From NCBI RefSeq assembly GCF_001421165.1, contig NZ_LMKB01000005.1, forward strand, positions 985,679 through 1,049,678: DNA of 64,000 bases, in the 5' to 3' direction. The translations under genes and the position numbers were made by a program. Under the pieces are notes generated by a model. It ran no database searches and was not told the DNA's origin. It was given only the letters and a program-made list of their open reading frames with translations. This DNA is from Frigoribacterium sp. Leaf8 (GTDB lineage: Bacteria; Actinomycetota; Actinomycetes; Actinomycetales; Microbacteriaceae). This document shows, piece by piece, positions 1 to 9,407 of this stretch. Positions within the stretch are counted from its first letter, which is position 1; each line of letters opens with the position of its first letter.

Positions 1-908
<908 letters not shown>

Positions 909-912
<4 letters not shown>

Positions 913-1718
913 GGACGCTCTCGCTCGGCCTGAGCCGCACCCGGTACGAGGTGCGGGGGTACTTCCGGGCCGGCGACACCGTCTTCTTCACGTTCTTGTT
1001 CCCGGTCGTGATGCTCGCGATCTTCTCCACGGCGTTCAGCGCCTCGGGCTCGTTCGGCACGCGGCCGGACGGTTCCGAGGTGGGGGCCGCCGCGTTCTAC
1101 CTGCCGGGCATGATCGCGGCCGGCATCCTGCTCTCGGGCGTGCAGAACCTCGCCGTCGACATCGCCCTCGAGCGTGGCGACGGCACCCTCAAGCGACTTT
1201 CGGGGACGCCCCTGCCGGTCGGGTCGTACTTTGTCGGCAAGTTCGGCCAGGTGCTCGTCACGAGCCTGCTGCAGGTGGCGCTGCTCGTGCTGGTGGCCCG
1301 GGTGCTCTTCGGCGTGCCCTTGCCGACCGACGCCGGGTCGTGGCTGACGCTCGCCTGGGTCTACCTGCTCGGCATCGCGACGTCGGCGCTGGTCGGCATC
1401 GCCCTCTCGCGCGTGCCCCGCAGCGGGAAGAGCGCCACGGCCGTGATCGTCCCGATCACGCTCGTGCTGCAGTTCATCTCGGGGGTCTACCTGCCGTTCA
1501 CCCAGCTGCCCGACTGGCTGCAGTCGGTGGCCTCGGTGTTCCCGTTGAAGTGGCTGGCGCAGGGCATGCGCAGCGTGTTCCTGCCCGACACGTTCTCGGC
1601 CGCCGAGGCCGGCGGATCGTGGGACCTGCCCGGCGTCGCCCTCTGGCTGGCGGTCTGGCTCGTCGCCGGCGCCGTCGCCTCGCTGCTGACCTTCCGGTGG
1701 ATCAGGAAGGACACCTGA
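909..1718 (+). CDS. ABC-2 type transporter permease
   Basis: Membrane subunit of the exporter, about 269 residues. About six hydrophobic segments can be seen: one around residues 25-45, then a run of five from about residue 65 to the end. This fits the ABC-2 fold that pairs with DrrA-like ATPases. The GTG start overlaps the TGA of the ATPase gene by 4 bp. It is followed after 84 bp by a sensor kinase and response regulator, a common arrangement in Gram-positive bacteria where the two-component system controls the exporter in response to envelope stress. The regulatory link here is inference. Confidence 0.9.
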
Positions 1719-1802
1719 CCCGTGGACGGCCACCGTCCTCCGCCCGATCGGCGACGACCACGACGGCCTCGCCGGCCCGCGGCTGCCACTAGCGTGATCG
1801 AC

Positions 1803-3020
1803 ATGGACGACACCGGCGACCGGGCGGAGGCCGCGGCCCCCGCCCGGTCGGGAACCGCCATCTCGATGCGCTGGTGGGACGCCGGCCTCGCGATCACGGT
1901 CGTGGTGATGGTCGTCCTGGCCACGACCTCGTCGAGCGGCCGGGTCACGGCCTCGTTCGTCGCCGTCGGGCTGCTGGTGCTCACGTGGTTCGCCCTCGCG
2001 CGGCCCGTGGTGCGTCGCGCCGTCGCGCTGCTGTCGCTCCCGACCGTGACGGCCGTCGCCGCGCTCGTGGTGGTGGGCGGCGTCACGGTGGCCGCCACCC
2101 CCGAACTCGCGGTCGTGCAGGCCTTCCTCATGCCGCTGATCTGGACGCTGCTCCCCGGCACCCGGTCCGCGATCGTCGCCAACGTCTGCTTGTGCGTCGC
2201 CATCTCGATCGGGTTCGTCGTCAGCCTGGGGTGGTCGGCCGAGGCCCTCGCGACGGCCGCCACCAGCGAAGGCCTCTCGCTCGTCTTCAGCATCGCGCTG
2301 GGGATGTGGATCACCACGATCGCCGGGGTCGGGGTCGAACGCGGCCGGCTGCTCGACGAGCTGCGCGAGGCCCAGGCCGAACTGGCCGCGCGGCACCGCG
2401 ACGCGGGCACGAGCACCGAACGCGAGCGCCTGGCCCGGGAGATCCACGACACGATCGCCCAGAGCCTCACCGGAGTCGTCATGCTCGCGCAGCAGACCCG
2501 CGGAGCCCTCGCGGCCGGCGACCTGACGACGACCCGTGAACGGCTCGACGTGATCGAGGCCGCCGCCCGCGAGGCCCTCACCGAGGCGCGCACCCTCGTC
2601 GCGGCGACCGCGTCCACCGGACCGGCGGGCACCGACGTGGCGGCCGCCCTCCATCGCCTCGGCGAGCGCTTCGAGCGGGAGAGCGGAATCGGGATCACGG
2701 TCGACGCCGTCGATGTCGACCTGCCCCGCGACCTGCAGGTCGTGCTGGTGCGGTGCACCCAGGAGGCGCTGGCCAACGTCCGCAAGCACAGTGCGTCGAC
2801 GTCGGCGCGGGTCACGCTCACGGCGACGGACGGGACGGCCGTGCTCGTCGTGTCCGACGACGGCACCGGGTTCGACACGGCGGTCGCATCGACCGGGTTC
2901 GGCCTCGACGGCCTCCGCGAGCGGCTCGAGCTGTCGGGTGGCCGCCTCGACGTCTCGTCGGACCGCGACGGGACGGTCGTCACCGCGCAGGTCCCCCGCG
3001 CCGCGGTGGTGACCCCGTGA
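1803..3020 (+). CDS. Sensor histidine kinase, NarL/LiaS (HisKA_3) family
   Basis: Membrane sensor kinase of about 405 residues. Hydrophobic segments fill about residues 25-175. A short coiled linker follows, then the dimerisation/phosphoacceptor motif with EIHDTIAQSL (His near residue 215) and a HATPase domain with DDGTGFD and GFGLDGLRERL near residues 350-375. The ATG at 1803 is preferred over an upstream GTG at 1722 because TAGCGT (1790-1795) sits exactly 7 bp before it, the leaderless promoter pattern seen at many genes here. It overlaps the response regulator by 4 bp. The signal is unknown; the neighbouring exporter suggests cell-envelope stress. Confidence 0.92.
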   Translation: MDDTGDRAEAAAPARSGTAISMRWWDAGLAITVVVMVVLATTSSSGRVTASFVAVGLLVLTWFALARPVVRRAVALLSLPTVTAVAALVVVGGVTVAATPELAVVQAFLMPLIWTLLPGTRSAIVANVCLCVAISIGFVVSLGWSAEALATAATSEGLSLVFSIALGMWITTIAGVGVERGRLLDELREAQAELAARHRDAGTSTERERLAREIHDTIAQSLTGVVMLAQQTRGALAAGDLTTTRERLDVIEAAAREALTEARTLVAATASTGPAGTDVAAALHRLGERFERESGIGITVDAVDVDLPRDLQVVLVRCTQEALANVRKHSASTSARVTLTATDGTAVLVVSDDGTGFDTAVASTGFGLDGLRERLELSGGRLDVSSDRDGTVVTAQVPRAAVVTP

Positions 3021-3727
3021 CCGCGGGGCCCGCGCACGAGGATGCGACGTCGACCGGGCCCGGAGCCTCGCCGGCGGGATCGCCCGTGCACCGCACCGTC
3101 GTGGCCGACGACCATCCGATCGTGCGGCAGGGCATCGCCGCCCTGCTCGCGACGACGGACGACTTCGTCGTGGTGGGGCAGGCGAGCGACGGCTCCGAGG
3201 CCGTCGCCCTGGCGGACTCGCTCGAGCCCGACCTGATCGTGATGGACCTCCGCATGCCCGGCCTCGACGGTGTCGAGGCGACCGAGGCCGTCCTGGCACG
3301 TCACCCGACGACCAAGGTCGTCGTGCTCACCACCTACGAGTCCGACGACAGCATCCTGCGGGCGATCGAGGTGGGGGCGAGCGGCTACCTCCTGAAGGCC
3401 TCCCCGGAGGACGAGCTCGTGGCGGGCCTCCGAGCCGTGGTCGCGGGACAGGTGGCCCTCGCCCCCGCGATGGCGGCCCGTCTCGTCGGCCGCGCACGCA
3501 GCGGCGCCGAGCCCGTGCCGCGCCCGACCCCGTTGAGTCCTCGCGAGACCGACGTGCTCGCCCTCGTGGCGGAGGGTTGCTCGAACCGCGAGATCGGACG
3601 CCGGCTGTTCGTCGGCGAGGCGACGGTCAAGACGCACCTGCTGCACGTCTTCGAGAAACTGGGCGTCAACGACCGGACGCGCGCCGTCACGCTGGCGCTC
3701 GAACTCGGCCACCTGCCGCGCCGCTGA
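3017..3727 (+). CDS. Response regulator, NarL/LuxR family
   Basis: Cytoplasmic partner of the upstream kinase. The receiver domain has the acidic pair in VVADDHPIV (about residues 28-36) and the phosphoacceptor Asp in LIVMDLRMPG (about residue 77). It is followed by a LuxR-type helix-turn-helix with LSPRETDVLALVAEG and EATVKTHLLHVFEKL near residues 165-215. The GTG start overlaps the kinase stop (GTGA), giving a coupled operon. A later GTG at about 3086 would remove 23 poorly conserved residues and cannot be excluded. Likely targets are its own operon and the exporter genes upstream, by analogy with LiaSR-like systems. Confidence 0.92.
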   Translation: MTAGPAHEDATSTGPGASPAGSPVHRTVVADDHPIVRQGIAALLATTDDFVVVGQASDGSEAVALADSLEPDLIVMDLRMPGLDGVEATEAVLARHPTTKVVVLTTYESDDSILRAIEVGASGYLLKASPEDELVAGLRAVVAGQVALAPAMAARLVGRARSGAEPVPRPTPLSPRETDVLALVAEGCSNREIGRRLFVGEATVKTHLLHVFEKLGVNDRTRAVTLALELGHLPRR

Positions 3728-3739
3728 GGATCTCTGCGC

Positions 3740-3806
3740 CGCGACGTCGGACGGGCACCGCCGCGTCGGACGCACGTGGCCGCGTCGGACGCACGCGGCC
3801 GCGTCC
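3740..3806. repeat. 19-bp tandem repeat between convergent genes
   Basis: Two near-identical 19-bp units, CCGCGTCGGACGCACGTGG at 3761-3779 and the same with one change at 3780-3798, are flanked by a partial copy on each side (3740-3758 and 3799-3806). They fill the short gap between the response regulator stop and the murB stop. No hairpin followed by a T-run is evident. Confidence 0.75.
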
Positions 3807-4898
3807 CTACAGCGAGAGGCCGAGGAGGACGGGCTCGGGGTGCAGCAGCACGCCGAACTCGGACTGGACCCGCTGCTGCACGTAGCGCGCGAGCTCGGCG
3901 ACCTCGTCGCCCGTGGCACCGCCACGGTTGGTCAGGGCCAGGGTGTGCTTGGACGAGACGGCGGCTCGCGAGCCCGGCAGGCGGAAACCCCTCGCGATGC
4001 CGGCGTGCTCGATCAGCCAGGCGGCGCTGAGCTTGACCTCGGCGGGCGCACGGGGCGCCGGGGCGGCCGGCTCCTCACCGAGTGGCACGACCTGGCGCTC
4101 GGGCTCGGGGCCGGTCGGCCACCGTGGCGCGTCGGCCGGCAGGGTCGACGCGTCGGCCCGCGACACGATCGGGTTGGTGAAGAACGATCCGCTCGACGCC
4201 GTGTCACGGTCGGCCGGATCGAGCACCATGCCCTTCGCGGCCCGCAGGGCGAGCACGCTGGAGCGCACGTCGGCGACCGAGACCCGGGCCCCGAGCTCGA
4301 CGCCGAGGGCCTTCGCGAGCTGCGGGTACGCGACCTGCTCGCTCGCGCCTCCGTGGTCCGTGAGGGCGAACTCCACGGCCGTGACGACGCCCCGACGGCC
4401 CTGCTTGAAGACGCTCGTGCGGTACCCGAGGTCGAGGTTGGCCGCGGGGATGCGGACGAACTCGCCCGAGTCGTCGTCCAGGAAGTCGACGGCCACGAGC
4501 GTCGAGGCGACCTCCTGGCCGTAGGCACCGATGTTCTGGATCGGCGACGCGCCCGTCGAGCCGGGGATGCCGCTGAGCGCCTCGAGCCCCGACCAGCCCT
4601 GCTCGACCGTGGAGGCGACGAGGTCGTCCCAGGGCTCACCGGCGGCGACGCGGAGGTGGACGCGGTGGTCGTCGGAGTCGACGCGCTCGACACCCCGGGT
4701 GGCCACGTGGACGACCGTGCCGTCGAACGGCTCGTCGGAGGCGACCGTGTTCGACCCGCCGCCCAGGACGTACCAGGGGTCGTCACCGACCGACGCCTCA
4801 CGGACCGCGGCCAGCAGCTCGTCGGTCGTCGTCGCCTCGACCAGGCGGGCGGGCTCGCCGCCCACCTGCATCGTCGTGAGCTCGGCGAAGGTCGTCAC
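3807..4898 (-). CDS. murB: UDP-N-acetylenolpyruvoylglucosamine reductase
   Basis: FAD enzyme that reduces UDP-GlcNAc-enolpyruvate to UDP-MurNAc in peptidoglycan synthesis. The FAD-binding signature VLGGGSNTV lies at about residues 44-52, a GIPGSTGASPIQNIGAYGQE stretch around 125, and SSGSFFTNP carries the catalytic Ser near 255. The C-terminal EVKLSAAWLIEHAG is typical. Length is about 363 residues. The GTG at 4898 is chosen because it overlaps the upstream dehydratase stop (GTGA) and begins just before the conserved ELTTMQVGG. It is the last gene of a three-gene operon with two MaoC-fold dehydratases. Confidence 0.95.
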   Translation of the reverse strand: MTTFAELTTMQVGGEPARLVEATTTDELLAAVREASVGDDPWYVLGGGSNTVASDEPFDGTVVHVATRGVERVDSDDHRVHLRVAAGEPWDDLVASTVEQGWSGLEALSGIPGSTGASPIQNIGAYGQEVASTLVAVDFLDDDSGEFVRIPAANLDLGYRTSVFKQGRRGVVTAVEFALTDHGGASEQVAYPQLAKALGVELGARVSVADVRSSVLALRAAKGMVLDPADRDTASSGSFFTNPIVSRADASTLPADAPRWPTGPEPERQVVPLGEEPAAPAPRAPAEVKLSAAWLIEHAGIARGFRLPGSRAAVSSKHTLALTNRGGATGDEVAELARYVQQRVQSEFGVLLHPEPVLLGLSL

Positions 4899-5326
4899 GC
4901 CAGCGTCACCACGACCTGGGCCTTGCCCAGCACGGTCTGGCCGCCGGCGGTCACGGTCAGGTCGATGCGCGCCGTGCCGGCCTCGGCGTCGAGCTTGCCC
5001 ACCTTCGCGACGACGGCGATCTCGGCCCCGGCGGTGGGGTCGACCACGACGGGACGCGTGAAGCGCACCTGGTAGTCCGACACCCGACCGAGCACGCCGG
5101 CGTCGTCGCCCGCCCCCTCGAGCCATTCGACGACCGGCTGGACGGCGGTGCCCATCGTGAGCATGCCGTGGGCCAGGACACCGGGGAGACCGACCGCGGC
5201 CGCCACGTCGTCGCGGTAGTGGATGGGGTTGAAGTCGCCCGAGGCGCCGGCGTAGCGCACCAACGAGTCGCGTGTCAGGGGGTAGGTCTTCTCGGCGACG
5301 ACCTGGCCGACCTCGAGGGCGCTCAC
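4895..5326 (-). CDS. MaoC family dehydratase (HadB-like)
   Basis: Hot-dog-fold protein of 143 residues. It contains the hydratase-2 motif region with YAGASGDFNPIHYRDD (about residues 26-41), including the catalytic Asp and His expected for (R)-specific enoyl hydratases, and LPGVLAHGMLTMG near 50. In mycobacteria the paired HadA/HadB proteins dehydrate 3-hydroxyacyl-ACP in FAS-II. The same gene pair next to murB is widespread in Actinobacteria. It overlaps both neighbours by 4 bp. Substrate in this organism is not determined. Confidence 0.85.
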   Translation of the reverse strand: MSALEVGQVVAEKTYPLTRDSLVRYAGASGDFNPIHYRDDVAAAVGLPGVLAHGMLTMGTAVQPVVEWLEGAGDDAGVLGRVSDYQVRFTRPVVVDPTAGAEIAVVAKVGKLDAEAGTARIDLTVTAGGQTVLGKAQVVVTLA

Positions 5327-5781
5327 GCGGCGGCCTCGTCGTCGGCGCGGACGACGAGCGTCGACACGGCGGTGACCACGTGCCGCCCGTCGACGTCGCG
5401 CATGTCGGAGGACGCCGTGACCATGGCGTTGCCGCCCAGCGTCTTGACGCTCGTCACGGTCAGGGTGGCCGTGAGCTCGTCCCCCGCGACGATCGGACGC
5501 GAGAGCGAGAAGCGCTGCTCGCCGTGGACGACGCGGGAGAAGTCGATGCCCGCGTCGGGTTCGGCGAGCAACTGGGCGAGGGTGGCCTCTTGGACGACGA
5601 CGGCGAAGGTCGGCGGGGCGACGAGGTCGCCGTGCCCGGCCGCGTGGGCCGCCTCGAGGTCGAACGAGAGCGGGCTCGTCGAGCCGGTCGCGCGGGCGAA
5701 CTCGCGCACCTTCTCGCGGCCCACGAGGTAGGGCGGGGCCGGCGGGAAGACCCGCCCTTGCAGATCAGGGTTCACGGACAC
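5323..5781 (-). CDS. FAS1-like dehydratase N-terminal domain protein (HadA-like)
   Basis: A protein of 152 residues with a hot-dog fold lacking the clear Asp/His dyad of its partner, as in HadA/HadC of mycobacteria, which form a heterodimer with HadB. Recognisable features are YLVGREKVREFARATG near the N-terminus and GDLVAPPTFAVVVQ around residue 55. It is first in the hadA-hadB-murB operon. The GTG start at 5781 is preceded on the same strand by TAGACT seven bases upstream, fitting a leaderless transcript. Confidence 0.82.
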   Translation of the reverse strand: MSVNPDLQGRVFPPAPPYLVGREKVREFARATGSTSPLSFDLEAAHAAGHGDLVAPPTFAVVVQEATLAQLLAEPDAGIDFSRVVHGEQRFSLSRPIVAGDELTATLTVTSVKTLGGNAMVTASSDMRDVDGRHVVTAVSTLVVRADDEAAA

Positions 5782-5849
5782 GCGGTCGAGTCTAACCAGC
5801 GGGGTACGTCGCCCGGCCCGGTGTCGGGGGCACGGCGTACGTTCACGTC

Positions 5850-6215
5850 ATGAGCGACGCGAACATCGACCCCGACATCACCCCCGTCGACCCGGCAGCG
5901 GCCGAGTCCGACGAGACGACGACCACCGACACGACGACCACCGACGAGACCGACCAGGCCGCCACGGCCCGGGAGGAGAACGCGGCCCCCGCACACGGCG
6001 AGACGCTCGGCGGCGCCCGCCCCGACGGCGGCAGCACGGCGTCGAAGGACCCCGACGACTGGGTCACCGGGGACGAGCCCATCACCGGCCCGCAGAAGAG
6101 CTACCTCGACACCCTCGCCCGCGAGGCCGGCGAAGAGTTACCCGCCGACATGACGAAGGCCGAGGCGAGCGAGCACATCGACCGCCTCCAGCAGAAGACC
6201 GGCCGCGGGGCCTGA
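5850..6215 (+). CDS. DUF3072 domain protein
   Basis: Small acidic protein of 121 residues, function unknown. Residues 1-75 are low-complexity, rich in Thr, Asp, Glu and Ala, probably disordered. Residues 78-120 match the DUF3072 pattern: ITGPQKSYLDTLAREAGE, then MTKAEASEHIDRLQQKTGR. Such domains are found in actinobacteria and are sometimes fused to nucleic-acid-linked proteins. The ATG is preceded by TACGTT six bases upstream. It is divergent from the hadA operon. Confidence 0.85.
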   Translation: MSDANIDPDITPVDPAAAESDETTTTDTTTTDETDQAATAREENAAPAHGETLGGARPDGGSTASKDPDDWVTGDEPITGPQKSYLDTLAREAGEELPADMTKAEASEHIDRLQQKTGRGA

Positions 6216-6516
6216 CCCCTCGTCGTCCCCCGGGGCCCGGGCCGATCCGCGAAAGACGGCCCGGTGCCCCTTCCGATCCACCCGTGGCAGTCGTACACTC
6301 CAGTCACGTCTGGGATGGTAACTCGACGTGGGCACCCTCCTCTGGCGCGTGCCGGTACTGATCCACCTGCACCTCGAGCGCCGAGGGTGCGACGGGGTGC
6401 ATCCGAGTCCTCCCCCGACTCGGGTGCACCTCTTCACGTCGCCCACCGCATCGTGTCCTGCCGTCCGGGGCCGACCGACTCGGGGCCGTGCGGCTCCGTC
6501 CGTCTAGGGTGAACGG
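6216..6516. other. 300-bp intergenic region with hairpins
   Basis: No convincing gene. A GC-rich interrupted inverted repeat at about 6228-6268 may terminate the DUF3072 transcript. A second, better hairpin lies at 6396-6430. TAGGGT six bases before 6517 is the probable promoter element for the prenyltransferase gene. Confidence 0.5.
6396..6430. terminator. Stem-loop of unknown role
   Basis: GGTGCATCCGAGTC (6396-6409) pairs with GACTCGGGTGCACC (6417-6430) over 14 bp with one G-T pair and a C-rich 7-base loop. It lies 87 bp before the UbiA gene. It could be a terminator without a U-run or a regulatory RNA element. Confidence 0.5.
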
Positions 6517-7419
6517 ATGATCTCCCCCGAGCCCCCGGTCTCCACCGCCGGCTCCGGTCGCCGCGACGGCCCCGCCTCGTGGACCGCCGCACTGCTGGGT
6601 TCGACGCACCCGGGGCCGACGGTGGTGGTGACCGTCCTCGCCGTCGTGCTGGGTGCCTCCTCGGGGTTGCCCCTCGGCCGACTCGTGCTGCTCGCCCTCG
6701 CGGTGCTGCTCGGACAGGCCTCGATCGGGTTCGCCAACGACTGGCTCGACGCCGGGCGCGACCGCGCCGTCGGCCGGACCGACAAGCCGGTGGCCCAGGG
6801 CCTCGTGAGCGTGTCGGCCGTCCGCCGTGCCGCGGTGGTCTGCGGCGTGCTGATGCTCGTGCCGTCCTACGCGCTCGGGCCCGCAGCCGGCACGGCCCAC
6901 CTCGTGCTCGTGGCCTCGGGGTGGGCCTACGACCTCGGGCTCAAGCGGACCCCGGTCTCGGTGGTGCCGTTCGTCGTGAGCTTCGGCCTGCTGCCCGCCG
7001 TCGCCACCCTCGCCGCGGCACCACCGTCGCCTCCCGCCGGCTGGGCCGTCGCGGTCGGAGCCGTGTTCGGCGTCGCGATCCACTTCACGAACGTCCTGCC
7101 CGACCTCGACGACGACGCGCGCACCGGCATCGTCGGGCTCCCCCACCGCCTCGGACGGACCGTCTCGGGCGTCGTCGCGTTCGCGGCCCTGGCCGTCGCG
7201 GCCGTCCTGCTGCTCTCGGGCCGGCTGGGCGGCGACTCGTCGGCCCCGGGCCTCGTGGCTGCCGCCGTCGGCACCGCCGTGACCCTCGGCATCGCCGTCG
7301 TCGGCGTGCGCCTCGTGTTCGCGGGACGCGTCGACCGGACCCTCTTCCGATTGATCATGGTGGCGGCCGTGCTGCTCGTGGTGCAGCTCGCCCTCAGCGG
7401 CGGCACCGTCGTCGCCTGA
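6517..7419 (+). CDS. UbiA family prenyltransferase
   Basis: Integral membrane aromatic prenyltransferase of about 300 residues with eight or nine predicted membrane helices. The two Asp-rich motifs of the family are present: FANDWLDAGRDRAVGRTDKP near residue 70 (prenyl diphosphate-Mg binding) and NVLPDLDDDARTG near 190. It is distinct from menA at 28713-29669, so it is unlikely to be the menaquinone enzyme. It faces the type III PKS operon (7475-10522) and may prenylate the phenolic product, which is inference from position. TAGGGT lies six bases before the ATG, so the mRNA is probably leaderless. Confidence 0.88.
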   Translation: MISPEPPVSTAGSGRRDGPASWTAALLGSTHPGPTVVVTVLAVVLGASSGLPLGRLVLLALAVLLGQASIGFANDWLDAGRDRAVGRTDKPVAQGLVSVSAVRRAAVVCGVLMLVPSYALGPAAGTAHLVLVASGWAYDLGLKRTPVSVVPFVVSFGLLPAVATLAAAPPSPPAGWAVAVGAVFGVAIHFTNVLPDLDDDARTGIVGLPHRLGRTVSGVVAFAALAVAAVLLLSGRLGGDSSAPGLVAAAVGTAVTLGIAVVGVRLVFAGRVDRTLFRLIMVAAVLLVVQLALSGGTVVA

Positions 7420-7452
7420 GCACGCGGGTCGGCGGAGGCGAGCCGAGCCGGC

Positions 7453-7469
7453 CCGGCCGCAGAGGCCGG
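7453..7469. terminator. Hairpin between convergent genes
   Basis: CCGGCC, a five-base loop GCAGA and GGCCGG form a perfect short stem in the 55-bp gap between the UbiA gene and the FAD-dependent hydroxylase gene. It may terminate both transcripts. Confidence 0.45.
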
Positions 7470-7474
7470 ACCGC

Positions 7475-8647
7475 TCAGGCCCAGCGCATGGCGTAGACCG
7501 ACGCGAGCAGATGCCTGCTCGGAGCCCTCAGCACGGCTCCGAGCGCCAGGTCCCGGGCCCGAGCCGCTCCCCCGCCGACGGGCCGACCGAGGGCGGTGTT
7601 CCACTCGGCCTGCCGGGCGGCGCGGAGGGCGGCGCGGGCACGGTCGGCGTCGAAACGGCCGAACGTGGTCGGATCGAGCACCCGGCCACCCCTCCGCTTC
7701 ACCGCCGCAGCGATGACGGCCTCGAGAGCGTGTCCGTCGAGCCAGCCGAGGTTCATGCCCTGGCCGCCGATGGGACTGATCTCGTGGGCGGCGTCGCCGA
7801 TCAGCGTGACCCGGCCGACGACCCTCCGGACGGCCAGCCGGCGCCGGACGCCGAACCCGCTCGTCATGGTCGAGGTCGTCGGTTCCACGGGCGACCCCGT
7901 GCGGTCCGACACGAGCCGCGCGACGTCGTCCGGTGCGACCGACGCGGTCGCTCCCTGAGCCGACCCGACGTGCACCACGAACCGTCGTCGACCCGCGGGC
8001 AACGGGAACGACTCGACCACCCCGGAGCGCTCGAGATGGATCACGGCGTCGGGGCCGTGGCCGGTGGCGTCGGCGAAGTCGCCCATCACGTAGCGGTCGG
8101 GCAGGTCCCGGGCCCTGGTGTCGACGCCCAGCGCGGCGCGGACGGCGCTGCGCGTGCCGTCGGCCCCGACGACGAAGCGGGCGGCGACGACCACCGGCCC
8201 CTCGTCGTCGACCCCCTCGACGACCACGTCCTCGTCGCGTTGTGCGAGCCCGACGAACCGCACGCCCCGACGGAGCGCGTCGTCCCGCCGCGCGGCCAAC
8301 CCCGTCCGCAGCACCGCCTCGGTGCGGTCCTGCGGCACCGCCGCGACGAACGGCCACCGCGACGACGCCCGGTCGAACGGCACCACGCCGACCGTCCGCT
8401 CGCCGCTCCGGGCGATCCCCCGCCGGATGCGGACGGCGTCGGCGAGCAGGTCGTCCGCGAGGCCGAGCCGGTCGAAGAGGTCGATCGAGGGCGGATGCAC
8501 GCCGAGGGCGCGCGAGTGCGCCGGATCGTCGACCCGCGCCTCCCAGACGACGGCGTCGAGGCCGCGATCCGCCAGGGCGGCGGCGAGCATCACCCCGACG
8601 GGCCCCCCACCGACGATCAGGACGTCATGCGTCCGCACGGCCGGCAC
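7475..8647 (-). CDS. FAD-dependent aromatic hydroxylase
   Basis: Group A flavin monooxygenase-like protein of 390 residues. The Rossmann motif VGGGPVGVMLAAALADRG lies at about 12-29, the DG motif VVGADGTRSAVRAAL near 158-172, and the GD motif LIGDAAHEISPIGGQGMNLG near 275-295. Enzymes of this type hydroxylate phenolic rings using NAD(P)H and O2. It is the last gene of an operon with a type III PKS and a methyltransferase; the same three activities (PKS, methyltransferase, hydroxylase) form the Streptomyces griseus srsABC phenolic lipid operon. The GTG start lies within the methyltransferase gene (23-bp overlap). Confidence 0.88.
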   Translation of the reverse strand: MPAVRTHDVLIVGGGPVGVMLAAALADRGLDAVVWEARVDDPAHSRALGVHPPSIDLFDRLGLADDLLADAVRIRRGIARSGERTVGVVPFDRASSRWPFVAAVPQDRTEAVLRTGLAARRDDALRRGVRFVGLAQRDEDVVVEGVDDEGPVVVAARFVVGADGTRSAVRAALGVDTRARDLPDRYVMGDFADATGHGPDAVIHLERSGVVESFPLPAGRRRFVVHVGSAQGATASVAPDDVARLVSDRTGSPVEPTTSTMTSGFGVRRRLAVRRVVGRVTLIGDAAHEISPIGGQGMNLGWLDGHALEAVIAAAVKRRGGRVLDPTTFGRFDADRARAALRAARQAEWNTALGRPVGGGAARARDLALGAVLRAPSRHLLASVYAMRWA

Positions 8648-9407
8648 CCCCGGGGGCGTCGATGCCGATCTCGCGGACGAGCAGCAGGCGGAAGGGCCAC
8701 TGCCGGACGACGCGCCACCCCGGCGGAGCCACGTCGACCAGCTCGTCGGCGGTGAAGCTGCGGCGGATCGACAGGAGCCCGTCGACGTGGACGAACGAGC
8801 GGGTCCGCCACGGCCAGGTCGCGGCCCGGTAGGCGAGGTACGCCCCGCGGGCCCGCTCGATGTCGGCGTGCAGCACGAGACGGGACGCCAGGCGGGCGCT
8901 GTCGTCCAGCACGGCCGCCCGGGCCCCGTCGTCGAGGTGGTGCAGGACGTGGTTCGACACGACCACGTCGAAGGTCTCGCCCGCCGCCACGAGGTCGGCG
9001 CTCGAGGCCCGCCGGAACTCGACGCCGAACGGGACGGGGCAGGACGCCGCGAAGGCGTGGGCCCGTTCGTCGGGATCGACGGCCACGACCTCGAGGGCGA
9101 GCCCGTCGCGACGGGCCCAGCCGGCCAGGGCGCGCGCGAGGTCGCCGCCGCCGGACCCGAGGTCGAGCAGCCTGGTCGTCACGTCGGCCGACAACAGCGG
9201 GCGGAGGCGGCGGAGGTACGCCCGGCGCCACCCCGCCACGAGACCGTTCACGACCGGGAATGCCCGGTAGGTGGCGTTCAGCAGGCCGAGGTCGCAGCCC
9301 GGGTCGTCCATCAGCTCGACGAGTCCGACGCCTCGTCGCGACAGGTCGGGCCACCAGGGCGGCCGCACCGCGACCGACGGAGCCGAGGAGGTGCGGGTCG
9401 CGCTCAC
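8625..9407 (-). CDS. SAM-dependent methyltransferase
   Basis: Class I methyltransferase of about 260 residues. The SAM-binding motif I LLDLGSGGGDLARALAG lies near residues 83-99, an acidic motif II EVVAVDPDE near 110, and VVVSNHVLHHLDD near 150. The GTG start overlaps the PKS stop by 4 bp and the 3' end overlaps the hydroxylase start. By position it should O- or C-methylate the polyketide-derived phenol or quinone, as SrsB does in Streptomyces. The actual acceptor is unknown. Confidence 0.87.
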   Translation of the reverse strand: MSATRTSSAPSVAVRPPWWPDLSRRGVGLVELMDDPGCDLGLLNATYRAFPVVNGLVAGWRRAYLRRLRPLLSADVTTRLLDLGSGGGDLARALAGWARRDGLALEVVAVDPDERAHAFAASCPVPFGVEFRRASSADLVAAGETFDVVVSNHVLHHLDDGARAAVLDDSARLASRLVLHADIERARGAYLAYRAATWPWRTRSFVHVDGLLSIRRSFTADELVDVAPPGWRVVRQWPFRLLLVREIGIDAPGGAGRADA

